A stretch of DNA of 64,000 nucleotides, taken from positions 62,001 to 126,000 of the forward strand of contig NZ_MIKA01000012.1 of assembly GCF_001730295.1 (NCBI RefSeq). Direction: 5' to 3'. This stretch comes from Enterococcus plantarum (GTDB lineage Bacteria; Bacillota; Bacilli; Lactobacillales; Enterococcaceae). Below are positions 7,827-16,438 of the stretch, piece after piece (the stretch's first letter is position 1; each line of letters opens with the position of its first letter). The notes beneath the pieces were generated by a model, which was not told the DNA's origin, did no database searches, and was given only the letters and a program-made list of their open reading frames with translations. Both the position numbers and the translations under genes were made by a program.

Positions 7827-8314
7827 TGGACAAACATATTACAATCCGATTCGTTAAAGAACGTGATTTTCTATCATTACTAGAGATAGAAAATACGATT
7901 TGGACAAATGAAAATTCTCCGGTACTTCACTTCTATGAGTCGGTTGAGGAATACAAAGAAAAGAGCGAGGGACGACTTATTTTTGTCGCTACAGATGAAA
8001 ACAACGTTCATGGTTTTGTTGCTGTTCATCATCCAACCTCTTTGCCTTCACATAAAAAACAATGGATGTTTGGGATCGGTGTTCATCCAGATAGTCAATC
8101 ATTGGGTATTGGACGTCAATTACTGGATTTTTTAAAAGATATTGCAGCTGAAGAGGGGATTCATAAGATTTCTTTGCGCGTTATGGGGACCAATACGAAA
8201 GCGATTCAGTTTTATCGTAAAAATGGATTTGTCCAAGAAGCTTTATTTAAAGATGAATTTTTTATCAATGGTGCGTATTGTGATGATTATCAGTTTGCTT
8301 ATTTTGTCGATTAG
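7826..8314 (+). CDS. GNAT-family N-acetyltransferase
   Basis: The 162-residue protein has the GNAT acetyl-CoA pyrophosphate-binding motif QSLGIGRQLL following GIGVHPDS (about residues 90-107), and the C-terminal NGFVQEALFKDEFFINGAYCDDY pattern common in RimI/PhnO-like members is partly visible as FYRKNGF and a DDYQFAY end. It transfers an acetyl group to an amine; no substrate can be assigned. The gene starts within the stop codon of the MazG-like gene, which implies coexpression. Confidence 0.87.
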   Translation: MDKHITIRFVKERDFLSLLEIENTIWTNENSPVLHFYESVEEYKEKSEGRLIFVATDENNVHGFVAVHHPTSLPSHKKQWMFGIGVHPDSQSLGIGRQLLDFLKDIAAEEGIHKISLRVMGTNTKAIQFYRKNGFVQEALFKDEFFINGAYCDDYQFAYFVD

Positions 8315-8368
8315 GCTCATCATTTTTTAATGTTTACTGAAAACATCAAACTTTTTCTGAAAATTCGC

Positions 8369-8397
8369 TTGCTGTGGTCTTCTTATTCTGGTACTTT
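8369..8397 (+). promoter_or_regulatory. Candidate brnQ promoter
   Basis: TTGCTG and TACTTT are spaced 17 bp apart about 30 bp before the brnQ start codon. The -10 box is a weak match. Confidence 0.35.
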
Positions 8398-8429
8398 TAG
8401 TAAGGATAAATTTTAAGGAGTGTTGAAGT

Positions 8430-9782
8430 GTGACAAAAAAATTATCATGGCGTGATTACCTTTACGTAGGTTCCATGCTATTTGGCTTATTTTTCGGGGC
8501 GGGAAATTTGATTTTTCCAGTTCATATGGGACAAGAGGCTGGTGCTACTATTTTTCTAGCGAACCTCGGCTTTTTGATCACAGGTATCGGCTTGCCATTT
8601 CTAGGTGTGATTGCCATTGGGATTTCCAAAAGTAATGGGGTGTTTGATTTAGCAACTCGGGTGAATCGACGCTATGCTGTTGGTTTTACTGTATTGTTAT
8701 ATCTAACGATTGGTCCTTTTTTTGCCTTACCTCGTCTGGCAACAACGTCTTTTGAAATTGGCTTAGTGCCCTTTATTCCAAGTGATCAGCATAAATTAAT
8801 TTTAGCAGTCTTTTCGGCGCTATTCTTTCTGGTTGCTTGGGCCTTTTCACGTAAACCGACTAAGTTATTAGGGTATGTAGGAAAATTTTTAAATCCATTA
8901 TTTCTATTTTTATTGGCGATTTTGATTTTATTTGCTTTCTTAACGCCACTCGGAACGATCTCTTTAGCACCTGTTGCAGATAGTTATGCGGCCAACCCTT
9001 TTTTTAAAGGATTTACTGAAGGCTATAATACATTAGATGCACTAGCTTCTCTGGCTTTTGGAATCATCATCGTTTCAACGATTCGAGGTATGGGTGTTGA
9101 TAAACCAAATGATATTGCGAAAGATACGATAAAGTCCGGCGCAATCAGTATTGTCTTGATGGGGATCATCTATACTTTGTTGTCTTATATGGGCACGATG
9201 AGTTTAGGGAAATTCCCGCTTAGTGAGAATGGCGGAATTGCTTTAGCTCAAATCGCTAACCACTATCTAGGTAATTTAGGTAGTATTTTACTTGCACTTA
9301 TTGTTATCCTTGCCTGTTTAAAAACAGCAATCGGATTGATTACCGCTTTTTCTGAAACATTCAGCGAACTGTTTCCAAAAGGTTCCTATTCATTTTACAT
9401 TGCGATAGCAAGTATATTACCTTGTTTGTTTGCAAATGTTGGATTAACAAATATCATTCAGTTTTCAATCCCTGTCTTGATGTTCCTTTATCCATTAGCG
9501 ATGACCTTGATGATTTTAGTCATCGTCAGCCCGCTGTTTCATCATCGCAAAGAAGTCTATCGCACAACAACTTATATCACACTATTTGCTGCCTTACTTG
9601 ATGCTTTGAACAGTGCGCCCGATTTTATTAAATCAAATACAGTCGTTACAACTATTTTAACCGCTGCTGAGGAATACTTGCCTTTATTTACGATTGGAAT
9701 GGGCTGGGTTGTTCCTTCAGTACTTGGATTTATCATTGGTTTAATTTGGATCAAACTAAAAAAAGAACCTGATCTTAACTGA
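8430..9782 (+). CDS. brnQ: Branched-chain amino acid uptake carrier BrnQ
   Basis: This 450-residue integral membrane protein belongs to the LIVCS family, which imports leucine, isoleucine and valine with sodium or protons. The N-terminal [17 protein letters not shown] stretch (about residues 17-33) is typical of the family. About twelve hydrophobic helices follow, and the length is normal. Translation starts at GTG, with AAGGAG about 9 nt upstream. It appears to be a single-gene unit ended by a strong terminator about 120 bp downstream. Confidence 0.94.
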   Translation: MTKKLSWRDYLYVGSMLFGLFFGAGNLIFPVHMGQEAGATIFLANLGFLITGIGLPFLGVIAIGISKSNGVFDLATRVNRRYAVGFTVLLYLTIGPFFALPRLATTSFEIGLVPFIPSDQHKLILAVFSALFFLVAWAFSRKPTKLLGYVGKFLNPLFLFLLAILILFAFLTPLGTISLAPVADSYAANPFFKGFTEGYNTLDALASLAFGIIIVSTIRGMGVDKPNDIAKDTIKSGAISIVLMGIIYTLLSYMGTMSLGKFPLSENGGIALAQIANHYLGNLGSILLALIVILACLKTAIGLITAFSETFSELFPKGSYSFYIAIASILPCLFANVGLTNIIQFSIPVLMFLYPLAMTLMILVIVSPLFHHRKEVYRTTTYITLFAALLDALNSAPDFIKSNTVVTTILTAAEEYLPLFTIGMGWVVPSVLGFIIGLIWIKLKKEPDLN

Positions 9783-10072
9783 TAACTGGAAAGACTGGGC
9801 AGAAGTATTTAACTGCTATAACCAACTCCTTCAATTCTTAGTGTCTTTAGCACCTAGAGATTGATGAGTAATTGCTTCTGCTTCAACCATTTATCAGGCT
9901 TTCTTAGGAGTGTGGTGTGACTCGTGGAGTTACACTACACTCCTTTTTGCTTCATAAGACGTCACGTCTTCTCTTTTCTGTGCGCTCAAAACAATATCTT
10001 TCTTCATTAGGATATAAAATCATCCTTTTAGAACTATATGAATGACTACGCAAAAACTAATTATCGTCTTAG
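9783..10072. other. Intergenic region with imperfect long hairpin
   Basis: After brnQ, CAGAAGTATTTA (about 9799) can pair imperfectly with TAATTGCTTCTG (about 9871), and CTCCTTCAATTCT with AGATTGATGAG inside it. The rest up to the Mga-like gene, apart from the brnQ terminator, shows no coding sequence. Confidence 0.3.
9906..9948 (+). terminator. brnQ terminator
   Basis: An 18-bp stem (AGGAGTGTGGTGTGACTC with GAGTTACACTACACTCCT, two G-T wobbles) and a 3-nt loop are followed by five T residues. Confidence 0.9.
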
Positions 10073-10102
10073 CTGACAATTGACCATAAAGTACAGTAGA
10101 AT
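10073..10102 (+). promoter_or_regulatory. Candidate promoter of the Mga-like gene
   Basis: CTGACA and TAGAAT are spaced 18 bp apart, and the start codon lies about 22 bp downstream of the -10 box. Confidence 0.4.
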
Positions 10103-10123
10103 AGGGGCAAGGAAGTGATTAGC

Positions 10124-11632
10124 ATGCTCTATGAGGAATTGATGATGGATTCTGGAATGCTTACCAAATTTAAAGTATTCAAACGAATTACACAAATCAA
10201 TCAGTCAGATATTTCTATTACTCAGTTATCTGAGGAACTATCTTTGAATTATCAACAGGTATTTATTATTATGAATGAAATCAATCATGATCTAGCTAAA
10301 GTAATCTCAACGCACCCCTCGATTTTACAAAAAGCTGGCAAGATCGACAGTACTAACTTACTCGTAACAATCGATGAATACCGGTATTTTCTATTAAAAA
10401 AATCGGTTCCGTTTCAATTTATTCTCTATTTTTTAAACCATGATTCTCCTAACATAGATGATTTTTGTCAACGCTATTACGTGAGCCGTTCAACAGTCTC
10501 TAGAAAGATGCTGCCTTTGAAAAGACACGTAAAGCAATATAATCTGCGGTTTACATATACTGAAGCCAACTTGATTGGTGATGAACGTGCGGTCAGAGTC
10601 GCACTATTCGATGCCTTGTGGCTAGGAACCAGAGGAACGATCTGGCCATTTAAAAGTGTTCCCCGTGAAGAAGCGGAAAGACTGGCAGAAGCATTTTCTG
10701 AATATTTCCCATTATCCAGAACCTATTTAGGCTCTAAAGAATTGCCTTATTTTGCAGCGATTTTTCTCTGTCGCACTCGGAAAAAGATTTTTGTTTCGTA
10801 TGATGAACGGTATGATTTCTTGATGCAGGATAATCCTTACTATGATTTTGAGCGTCTCAACAAAGAACTAGGGCCACGTCAAGCTTTGCCTCCTAAATAC
10901 ATAAAAGGGGAAAGCAGCTTTATCTTTTTTCTCGCACATTATGCGCCTTTTTATACCTTAGATGATGATCCGTCCTTGTCTCAAACACTACACGATTTCT
11001 CAATAAGACCAAATCCTGTCTATGAATTGGTTCAAGAATTTTTAGACTATGCTAAAATCAACATCTTTAAAAAAGAGCCAGAAGTTCTTGATAAACCCGT
11101 TCTTATTGGAAATTTACTGAATATTGCCTTTACTTTTTATGTTTTGCGTCAACCCTTCCCTAACCTTCAAAAATTAGTGGAGTTACCACGTAAAAAGAAA
11201 AAAGCGGACGAACTTTTGGAAACGAAAATTCAAGTTTTTTTTGATGAAAAAGTAAAGGAAAAAGAATATAAATTTATTTATACCATCAAAAATCCGCTGG
11301 TTAAAATGTTCAAAAGTGTATTACTTCCTGTTTATGACAAACCAAAACATTCAGAGCATTTAAACATCGGTGTGGCTTTTGAGCATAATTTTCTTCTAGT
11401 TAGAAGGATCTATCAGTTCTTAAATGATTTAGGTTTTGTGGATTCTGCTCCTTATCAGGAAGAGCTAAATGAGCAATACGATTTGGTGATCAGTTCTTCT
11501 CTATTACCAAGGAAAAAATACCCAGAATTACCGCTTTACTTCTGGGATCTCTCTTATGATGAAGAAGAATTAGCTGATTTATATCGGACGTTACAACAGC
11601 TTTTTGAGAAAAAAAATATTGTTCAAGAATAA
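10124..11632 (+). CDS. Mga-family helix-turn-helix transcriptional regulator
   Basis: The protein of about 502 residues has the layout of Mga/AtxA-type regulators. Two N-terminal winged helix-turn-helix regions are visible (about residues 15-60, and near VSRSTVSRKMLPLKRHV). A long central PRD-like helical region follows, and the C-terminus resembles an EIIB-like domain (LNIGVAFEHNFLLVRRIYQF onward). Proteins of this class activate surface, metabolic or virulence genes and may be controlled by PTS phosphorylation. The ATG is preferred over an in-frame GTG nine bases upstream because AAGGAA sits directly against that GTG but 9 nt from the ATG. No target is evident next to it. Confidence 0.85.
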   Translation: MLYEELMMDSGMLTKFKVFKRITQINQSDISITQLSEELSLNYQQVFIIMNEINHDLAKVISTHPSILQKAGKIDSTNLLVTIDEYRYFLLKKSVPFQFILYFLNHDSPNIDDFCQRYYVSRSTVSRKMLPLKRHVKQYNLRFTYTEANLIGDERAVRVALFDALWLGTRGTIWPFKSVPREEAERLAEAFSEYFPLSRTYLGSKELPYFAAIFLCRTRKKIFVSYDERYDFLMQDNPYYDFERLNKELGPRQALPPKYIKGESSFIFFLAHYAPFYTLDDDPSLSQTLHDFSIRPNPVYELVQEFLDYAKINIFKKEPEVLDKPVLIGNLLNIAFTFYVLRQPFPNLQKLVELPRKKKKADELLETKIQVFFDEKVKEKEYKFIYTIKNPLVKMFKSVLLPVYDKPKHSEHLNIGVAFEHNFLLVRRIYQFLNDLGFVDSAPYQEELNEQYDLVISSSLLPRKKYPELPLYFWDLSYDEEELADLYRTLQQLFEKKNIVQE

Positions 11633-11720
11633 GTACAGAATTGTACGATTATTAAATATCTCATCATGCATTACATGAGCGTTGCTAAGCATATGTGGTT
11701 TTATCTATTGATTTAAAAAA

Positions 11721-11775
11721 ATCTAAGGGTCAAGAGCAAGACATATTAGCTTTTGCTCCTTCCCTTAGATTAACT
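11721..11775. terminator. Bidirectional terminator between mga-like gene and amtB
   Basis: ATCTAAGGG plus GAGCAA pairs with TTGCTC plus CCCTTAGAT around a loop of about 12 nt. A-rich sequence before the stem gives a T run for the minus strand, so it can end the amtB transcript as well as the opposite gene. Confidence 0.8.
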
Positions 11776-11793
11776 ACTTATATAAGATGAAAT

Positions 11794-13008
11794 TCACTCA
11801 TCATAGGTAGACTGGTGAAAAAATTCCATATCTAATCCTTTTTCTTGTTCTTCTGCTGTTGTCTCTATTCTTGTTATTTTTGATGAAACAATTAGAATAA
11901 GTCTTGTTATGATGAAGGCATACGCTGCAACGAAGCAGACACCTAAAATTTGAACCAGCAGTGCATTTAAGCCGCTAGCAGTTACTAATGAAGCACCTGT
12001 TCCGAAGATACCAATTAAAATAGTTCCAGTGAATCCACCAATACCATGGACCCCCCATACATCCAATGCATCATCCCAACCTTTTTTCTTGCGAAAATCA
12101 ACAGCAAGGTTACAAATAATTGCTGCGATGGCACCAATGACAATTGCTTCTGTTGGTTTTACATATCCTGCGCAAGGGGTTATCGTTGCTAATCCTGCAA
12201 CTGACCCCGTCAAAATATCCACAAAATCATAGTACCCCTTCTTAAATTTGGCAAATAAAATCCATACAGTTAAAGATGTAGCAAGTGCAACAAACGTTGA
12301 AACAAATGCATTCACTGCTTGAATATCTGCACGTAATGCCCCACCAGAATTAAACCCAAACCAACCAAACCATAAAAGTCCAGTTCCGATTGCAGCGATC
12401 ATCAAATTATTGTGTTGGCTTTTTTGTTGTTCCGTCAACTTTCTTTGTCCTAAGTATAAGATCGTTGCAAGAGAACCAAATCCAGCCGTCGTATGAATAA
12501 CTGTACCGCCAGCAAAGTCTTTAAAGTTGAAATTACTTAAGAATCCACCACCCCAAACCCAATGGCAGACAGGAAAATAAATCAATAAATTCCAGCCGAT
12601 TAACAGTAAAATATACCCTTTCATCGTCAAACGATCTGCAAAAGCCCCTGTCATAAGAGGGACGGTGATCACACAAAACATCAATTGAAAAGCAAAAAAC
12701 ATTAAAAAGGGAATCGTTGCCCCATGTAAAAGGTTCGCTAACGTGCCGACATTTTTCATCAAGAAGAAATCAGCTGGATTTCCGATAATACCATGAAAAT
12801 CTGAGCCAAATGCTAGCCCAAACCCTCCAAAAATCCACATTAACGTTGTGACTCCAACTGAAACAAATGATTGTCCCATAATGATTAATATATTATTTTT
12901 ACGTGCCAAACCTCCATAGAAAAAAGCTAAACCTGGTGTCATTAAACACACCATTGCTGTACATAAAATCATAAATGCTGTATCGCCTGTATTAATTGAA
13001 TTTGACAT
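11794..13008 (-). CDS. amtB: Ammonium transporter AmtB
   Basis: This protein of about 404 residues conducts ammonia/ammonium through the cytoplasmic membrane. About eleven membrane helices are visible. The paired pore histidines lie in TVIHTTAGFGSL and DVWGVHGIGGFTGT, and the early FYGGLARKNN motif is conserved. The start is placed at the ATG after AAAGGA with 9-nt spacing; an upstream in-frame ATG would add 15 residues that are not typical of the family. It follows nikE after 81 bp on the same strand, at the end of a urease-nickel cluster, which suggests recovery of ammonia. No GlnK/PII gene, the usual partner, is adjacent. Confidence 0.95.
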   Translation of the reverse strand: MSNSINTGDTAFMILCTAMVCLMTPGLAFFYGGLARKNNILIIMGQSFVSVGVTTLMWIFGGFGLAFGSDFHGIIGNPADFFLMKNVGTLANLLHGATIPFLMFFAFQLMFCVITVPLMTGAFADRLTMKGYILLLIGWNLLIYFPVCHWVWGGGFLSNFNFKDFAGGTVIHTTAGFGSLATILYLGQRKLTEQQKSQHNNLMIAAIGTGLLWFGWFGFNSGGALRADIQAVNAFVSTFVALATSLTVWILFAKFKKGYYDFVDILTGSVAGLATITPCAGYVKPTEAIVIGAIAAIICNLAVDFRKKKGWDDALDVWGVHGIGGFTGTILIGIFGTGASLVTASGLNALLVQILGVCFVAAYAFIITRLILIVSSKITRIETTAEEQEKGLDMEFFHQSTYDE

Positions 13009-13072
13009 GAATTCCATTCCTTTCTTTGAATCTATTTCAATATAGTAATTCATTTTGCTACACTACTAGCAA

Positions 13073-13100
13073 ATTATACTATTTGGCGCTCAAATTTGAG
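13073..13100 (-). promoter_or_regulatory. Palindrome and -10-like box between nikE and amtB
   Basis: A perfect 14-bp palindrome GCTCAAATTTGAGC (13087-13100) overlaps the nikE stop, and TATAAT (13073-13078) follows on the minus strand. No good -35 is seen. It could be an operator or activator-dependent promoter for amtB. Confidence 0.3.
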
Positions 13101-13836
13101 CATCAATCAAAGCTTGGACATAAGCAGATTTCGCATGCATCAATTGACTCGTTTCTATCACTTCTTCTAAATGTCCCTCTTTTAAAAAAATAAGTTTGTC
13201 ACAAAAATAAGTAGCCAGTTCTAAATTATGAGTAACGACTATATAATACAAGTTAAATTCCTTTTTTAAAGCAAGTAACAACTCAAGCATACGGTCCACA
13301 TTAAATAAGTCTAACGAACTAAAGGCTTCATCCAAAATCAATACCTTTGCTTCCGTTAAGATACTTCTCGCAATACAAACACGCTGAATCTGCCCACCAC
13401 TTAAGTTTCTTGGCTTCTTGTCTAAGAGTTCTTCAGATAATCCCACTTTATTTAAAACAGTAATTATCTTTTCTTTTGTTTCTTGTGTTTTATTGTTTTT
13501 ACTAACTGATTCTACTAAGGCTTTTTCTACAGTAAAGTCCGGATTGATTGCAGAGGTGTACTCTTGAAATATCATGCTCACTGGGTTCTTTTGTTTGAGT
13601 GGCTCGTTTAGTCTAAATATGATTTCCCCTGACCCTTTATCTGGTTTTTCAATACCAGCTATTAGTTTAGCTAATGTTGTTTTCCCACTACCACTTTCTC
13701 CTAAAATACCAATAATCTCTTCTGAAATACAAAGTGAAAACGGCTTTAGTCCACCGTCCATTTTTTCTCTTGGCTTGAATAACCGCTTTTTGTAATACGT
13801 CTTTGATAATTGCTCAAGAACTAACCAATTTTCCAT
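13090..13836 (-). CDS. nikE: Nickel ABC transporter ATP-binding protein NikE
   Basis: The 248-residue ATPase of the dipeptide/nickel family has Walker A GESGSGKT (about residues 46-53), the signature LSGGQIQRVCIARS and Walker B LILDEAFSSLD. It is the second ATPase of a five-gene importer. Its start overlaps the end of nikD by 23 bp, so translation is probably coupled. It lacks the long C-terminal oligopeptide-type extension of OppF. Nickel as substrate is inferred from the NikA-like binding protein and the adjoining urease genes. Confidence 0.88.
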   Translation of the reverse strand: MENWLVLEQLSKTYYKKRLFKPREKMDGGLKPFSLCISEEIIGILGESGSGKTTLAKLIAGIEKPDKGSGEIIFRLNEPLKQKNPVSMIFQEYTSAINPDFTVEKALVESVSKNNKTQETKEKIITVLNKVGLSEELLDKKPRNLSGGQIQRVCIARSILTEAKVLILDEAFSSLDLFNVDRMLELLLALKKEFNLYYIVVTHNLELATYFCDKLIFLKEGHLEEVIETSQLMHAKSAYVQALIDAQI

Positions 13837-14644
13837 CTTTTAATCTCCAAAATGTCGAACCTATTTTATTTTTTATTCTACGCATTTTTACCAAATATGA
13901 GGTTGGATCAGTATCCATTTTATCTATTTTTTTGTGTTCAATTTTTCTACCTGCTTCTAAAACCAGCGCCGTATCGCATAAGTAATCTACAATAGCAATA
14001 TCATGTGTCGCCAAAAGTAGAGTCGTCTCATTTCGTTTTTTTAGCTGCAAGAAACTATCTAGAATTCTCTTTCTATTTATCGTGTCCAATGCACTCGTCG
14101 GCTCATCTGCAATAATCACTTTGGGTTTCAAAATAAGTGCTAACCCAATTGCACAGCGCTGTAACGTTCCACCAGATAATTGAAAGGGATATTTGTTTAA
14201 AATACTCTCAGGTAAATCCATACTTTCCAATAACTCTTGAATCATATTTGTTCTTTCACTTACAGAAAATCGATTTTCTGTCAATGTTTCTTTCAATTGC
14301 ACACCCATTTTTTCAATAGGATCAAATGCTTCTGAAGCATTTTGAGGGATGTATGTTAATTCGCGACTTAATACCGCCGAAAAATGAACATTGGTTTTCT
14401 CCTGAATAACGATTTTATTTTTAGTATCCGGAAAATAGGCAATTAATCCACCTGAATGAAGTGATTTTGGACAGATTCTCATAATCGTTTTAAGAAGTGT
14501 TGTTTTCCCACTTCCACTTGGTGCCAGAATGCCTAAAAACTCATTTCTTTCTACTTGAAAAGTTAGATTAGCAAGAACTTTTTTATTTGTTTTGAGTTCA
14601 TTTACGGTCAACTCTTCCACTACCAAAATTAGTGTATTTTCCAT
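13814..14644 (-). CDS. nikD: Nickel ABC transporter ATP-binding protein NikD
   Basis: The 276-residue ATPase has Walker A APSGSGKT (about residues 40-47), the signature LSGGTLQRCAIGLAL and Walker [13 protein letters not shown]. It pairs with NikE below the NikB/NikC channel. Only 14 bp separate it from nikC. The family could also serve peptides, but the context favours nickel. Confidence 0.88.
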   Translation of the reverse strand: MENTLILVVEELTVNELKTNKKVLANLTFQVERNEFLGILAPSGSGKTTLLKTIMRICPKSLHSGGLIAYFPDTKNKIVIQEKTNVHFSAVLSRELTYIPQNASEAFDPIEKMGVQLKETLTENRFSVSERTNMIQELLESMDLPESILNKYPFQLSGGTLQRCAIGLALILKPKVIIADEPTSALDTINRKRILDSFLQLKKRNETTLLLATHDIAIVDYLCDTALVLEAGRKIEHKKIDKMDTDPTSYLVKMRRIKNKIGSTFWRLKDGKLVSS

Positions 14645-14658
14645 TACTTTCTCCCTTG

Positions 14659-15486
14659 TTACTCGCTATTCGCTTCGTTGATTCCTTCTGCAACAGCGTC
14701 TCCGATATAATTGAGCATCGCTATCACAAGAAATAGTGTGATCCCAGCAGGAATCATCTGCCAAGGCTCAACTACAGCGATTTCTCTGGATTCGTTTAAC
14801 ATTCTACCCCACTCAGCTGTTGGTGGCTGAATCCCAACCCCGAGAAAAGATAGCGCACTAATACTCATAATCACTGCACTAATATCTAATGTAGAATAAA
14901 CAATGATTGCCCGAATAATCGGGGGAAAAATGTGTTCTTTAAATACCCATCCTTTAGACTTTCCAGAACTTAGGGAGAAGACAACATAATTTTTTGTTTT
15001 ATAATTAAGGACTTCTGTCCTGATCATTTTAACGTACCACGGAAATCGTACTAGTGTCAGTGCTAAAATAATCGTCAGTAAACTAGGGCCTAAAATACCA
15101 ATAATACATAAAGACATCATTTCATTCGGTAAAGAAAGCATCAGGTCACAAAATCGCATCATTGTTGCATCGATCCAACCACCAAACATCCCAGAAATTC
15201 CACCAAAAATGAGCCCAATCAAAAGAATCAAGAAAACAATTAAAAAGGAGAGAAGTAACGTCACTCTACCGCCATATAATATCCTCGAAAAGATATCTCG
15301 ACCTAACATGTCTGTTCCAAAAAAATGTTCACTACTTGGATGAGCCAATTTATTCATAATATCTTGTTTGTTTGGATCATACGGTGACAAGACATTCGCA
15401 AAAATAATACCTAACATTAAAAGACTTAAAAAGAGAATAGAAACAAGAACTATTCTATCCTTGACTATTTTTTTCATTACATCCAT
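14659..15486 (-). CDS. nikC: Nickel ABC transporter permease NikC
   Basis: This 275-residue DppC/NikC-type permease has an N-terminal helix, a periplasm-facing stretch with FGTDMLGRDIFSRILYGGR (typical of NikC/OppC), about five more helices and a C-terminal motif SFLGVGIQPPTAEWGRML. The ATG overlaps the last base of the nikB stop codon, indicating coupled translation. It forms the channel with NikB. Confidence 0.9.
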   Translation of the reverse strand: MDVMKKIVKDRIVLVSILFLSLLMLGIIFANVLSPYDPNKQDIMNKLAHPSSEHFFGTDMLGRDIFSRILYGGRVTLLLSFLIVFLILLIGLIFGGISGMFGGWIDATMMRFCDLMLSLPNEMMSLCIIGILGPSLLTIILALTLVRFPWYVKMIRTEVLNYKTKNYVVFSLSSGKSKGWVFKEHIFPPIIRAIIVYSTLDISAVIMSISALSFLGVGIQPPTAEWGRMLNESREIAVVEPWQMIPAGITLFLVIAMLNYIGDAVAEGINEANSE

Positions 15487-16424
15487 CAGCTGCCTCGCTC
15501 TCTTAGTCTGGGATCAATCCTTTTGTTTAAGGAATCAATCAACAAACTACTGCTAATAAAGAACAATGACATAATGACAATATAGGCTTGCAAAACAGGT
15601 AAATCGCGGTTTCTGATTGCATTAATACAGAGAAGCCCCATACCAGGCCATGCAAAAACACTTTCTATAATAATGCTACCAGCAATAAGTTTGGGAATAC
15701 TCACGCCAATCGAAACAACAGAAGAACGCAAAGAATTTTTCAATAAATGTTTCGTGATCGTTTTTTTTGAAAATCCTCTTGTAAAATAATAGTCGACATA
15801 TGGCAACTGTTTATTTTGCAATAAATCATTGCGAATCAACCGAATATACGAACTAGAGTAGGCTAAAGAAAGTGTCAATGCTGGCAAGAAAACTGATAAT
15901 AGCCCTTCGGCCCCTCCCGTTGGTAACCAATTTAGCTTGATAGAGAACAAAAAGATCAGTAACAACCCAAGCCAAAATGATGGAATTGCATTTAAGACAA
16001 AGGTGATCAATCTTAAGACTTTTTCAGTCCAATGATTTTGATCATTAGCTGCCAAAATCCCAAGTACTAAACAGGTTACAATAATGATGATCAGTGTCAC
16101 TAGAGTCAAGAATACTGTATATGGAAAAGCCTCACTGATCATACCAGCAATCGATTTACCAGTAGCATAGCTTTTACCTAAATCCCCTTTTAGAGCCTGT
16201 TGAACCCAATCAATATATCTTGAAAAAAAAGGTTGATCTAACCCCAATTCTGAACGCATCTGACGCACATTTTGTTCAGTTGGTGTGATTGCTTGGACTC
16301 TTAGTGCTACTTCAGCTGGATCATTGGATAGATACGTCAATAGGAAAAAAGGAATAAACGTTATTAAAAAAAGAAGAAGTAGGATTTTTCCACAATTTTT
16401 AATAATAGATTTAATCATTGTCAC
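15486..16424 (-). CDS. nikB: Nickel ABC transporter permease NikB
   Basis: The 312-residue DppB/NikB-type permease has an N-terminal helix, the LGLDQPFFSRYIDWVQQALK segment common to NikB/OppB, and about five further helices including the FAWPGMGLLCINAIRNRDLP region. It heterodimerises with NikC. It is 14 bp downstream of nikA and overlaps nikC by one base. Confidence 0.9.
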   Translation of the reverse strand: MTMIKSIIKNCGKILLLLFLITFIPFFLLTYLSNDPAEVALRVQAITPTEQNVRQMRSELGLDQPFFSRYIDWVQQALKGDLGKSYATGKSIAGMISEAFPYTVFLTLVTLIIIIVTCLVLGILAANDQNHWTEKVLRLITFVLNAIPSFWLGLLLIFLFSIKLNWLPTGGAEGLLSVFLPALTLSLAYSSSYIRLIRNDLLQNKQLPYVDYYFTRGFSKKTITKHLLKNSLRSSVVSIGVSIPKLIAGSIIIESVFAWPGMGLLCINAIRNRDLPVLQAYIVIMSLFFISSSLLIDSLNKRIDPRLRERGS

Positions 16425-16438
16425 CCAACTTTCTATCC

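Noticed and set aside
13009-13053. N-terminal extension of AmtB
   Set aside because: The extra 15 residues lack a ribosome site upstream and contain the AAAGGA that serves the chosen ATG.
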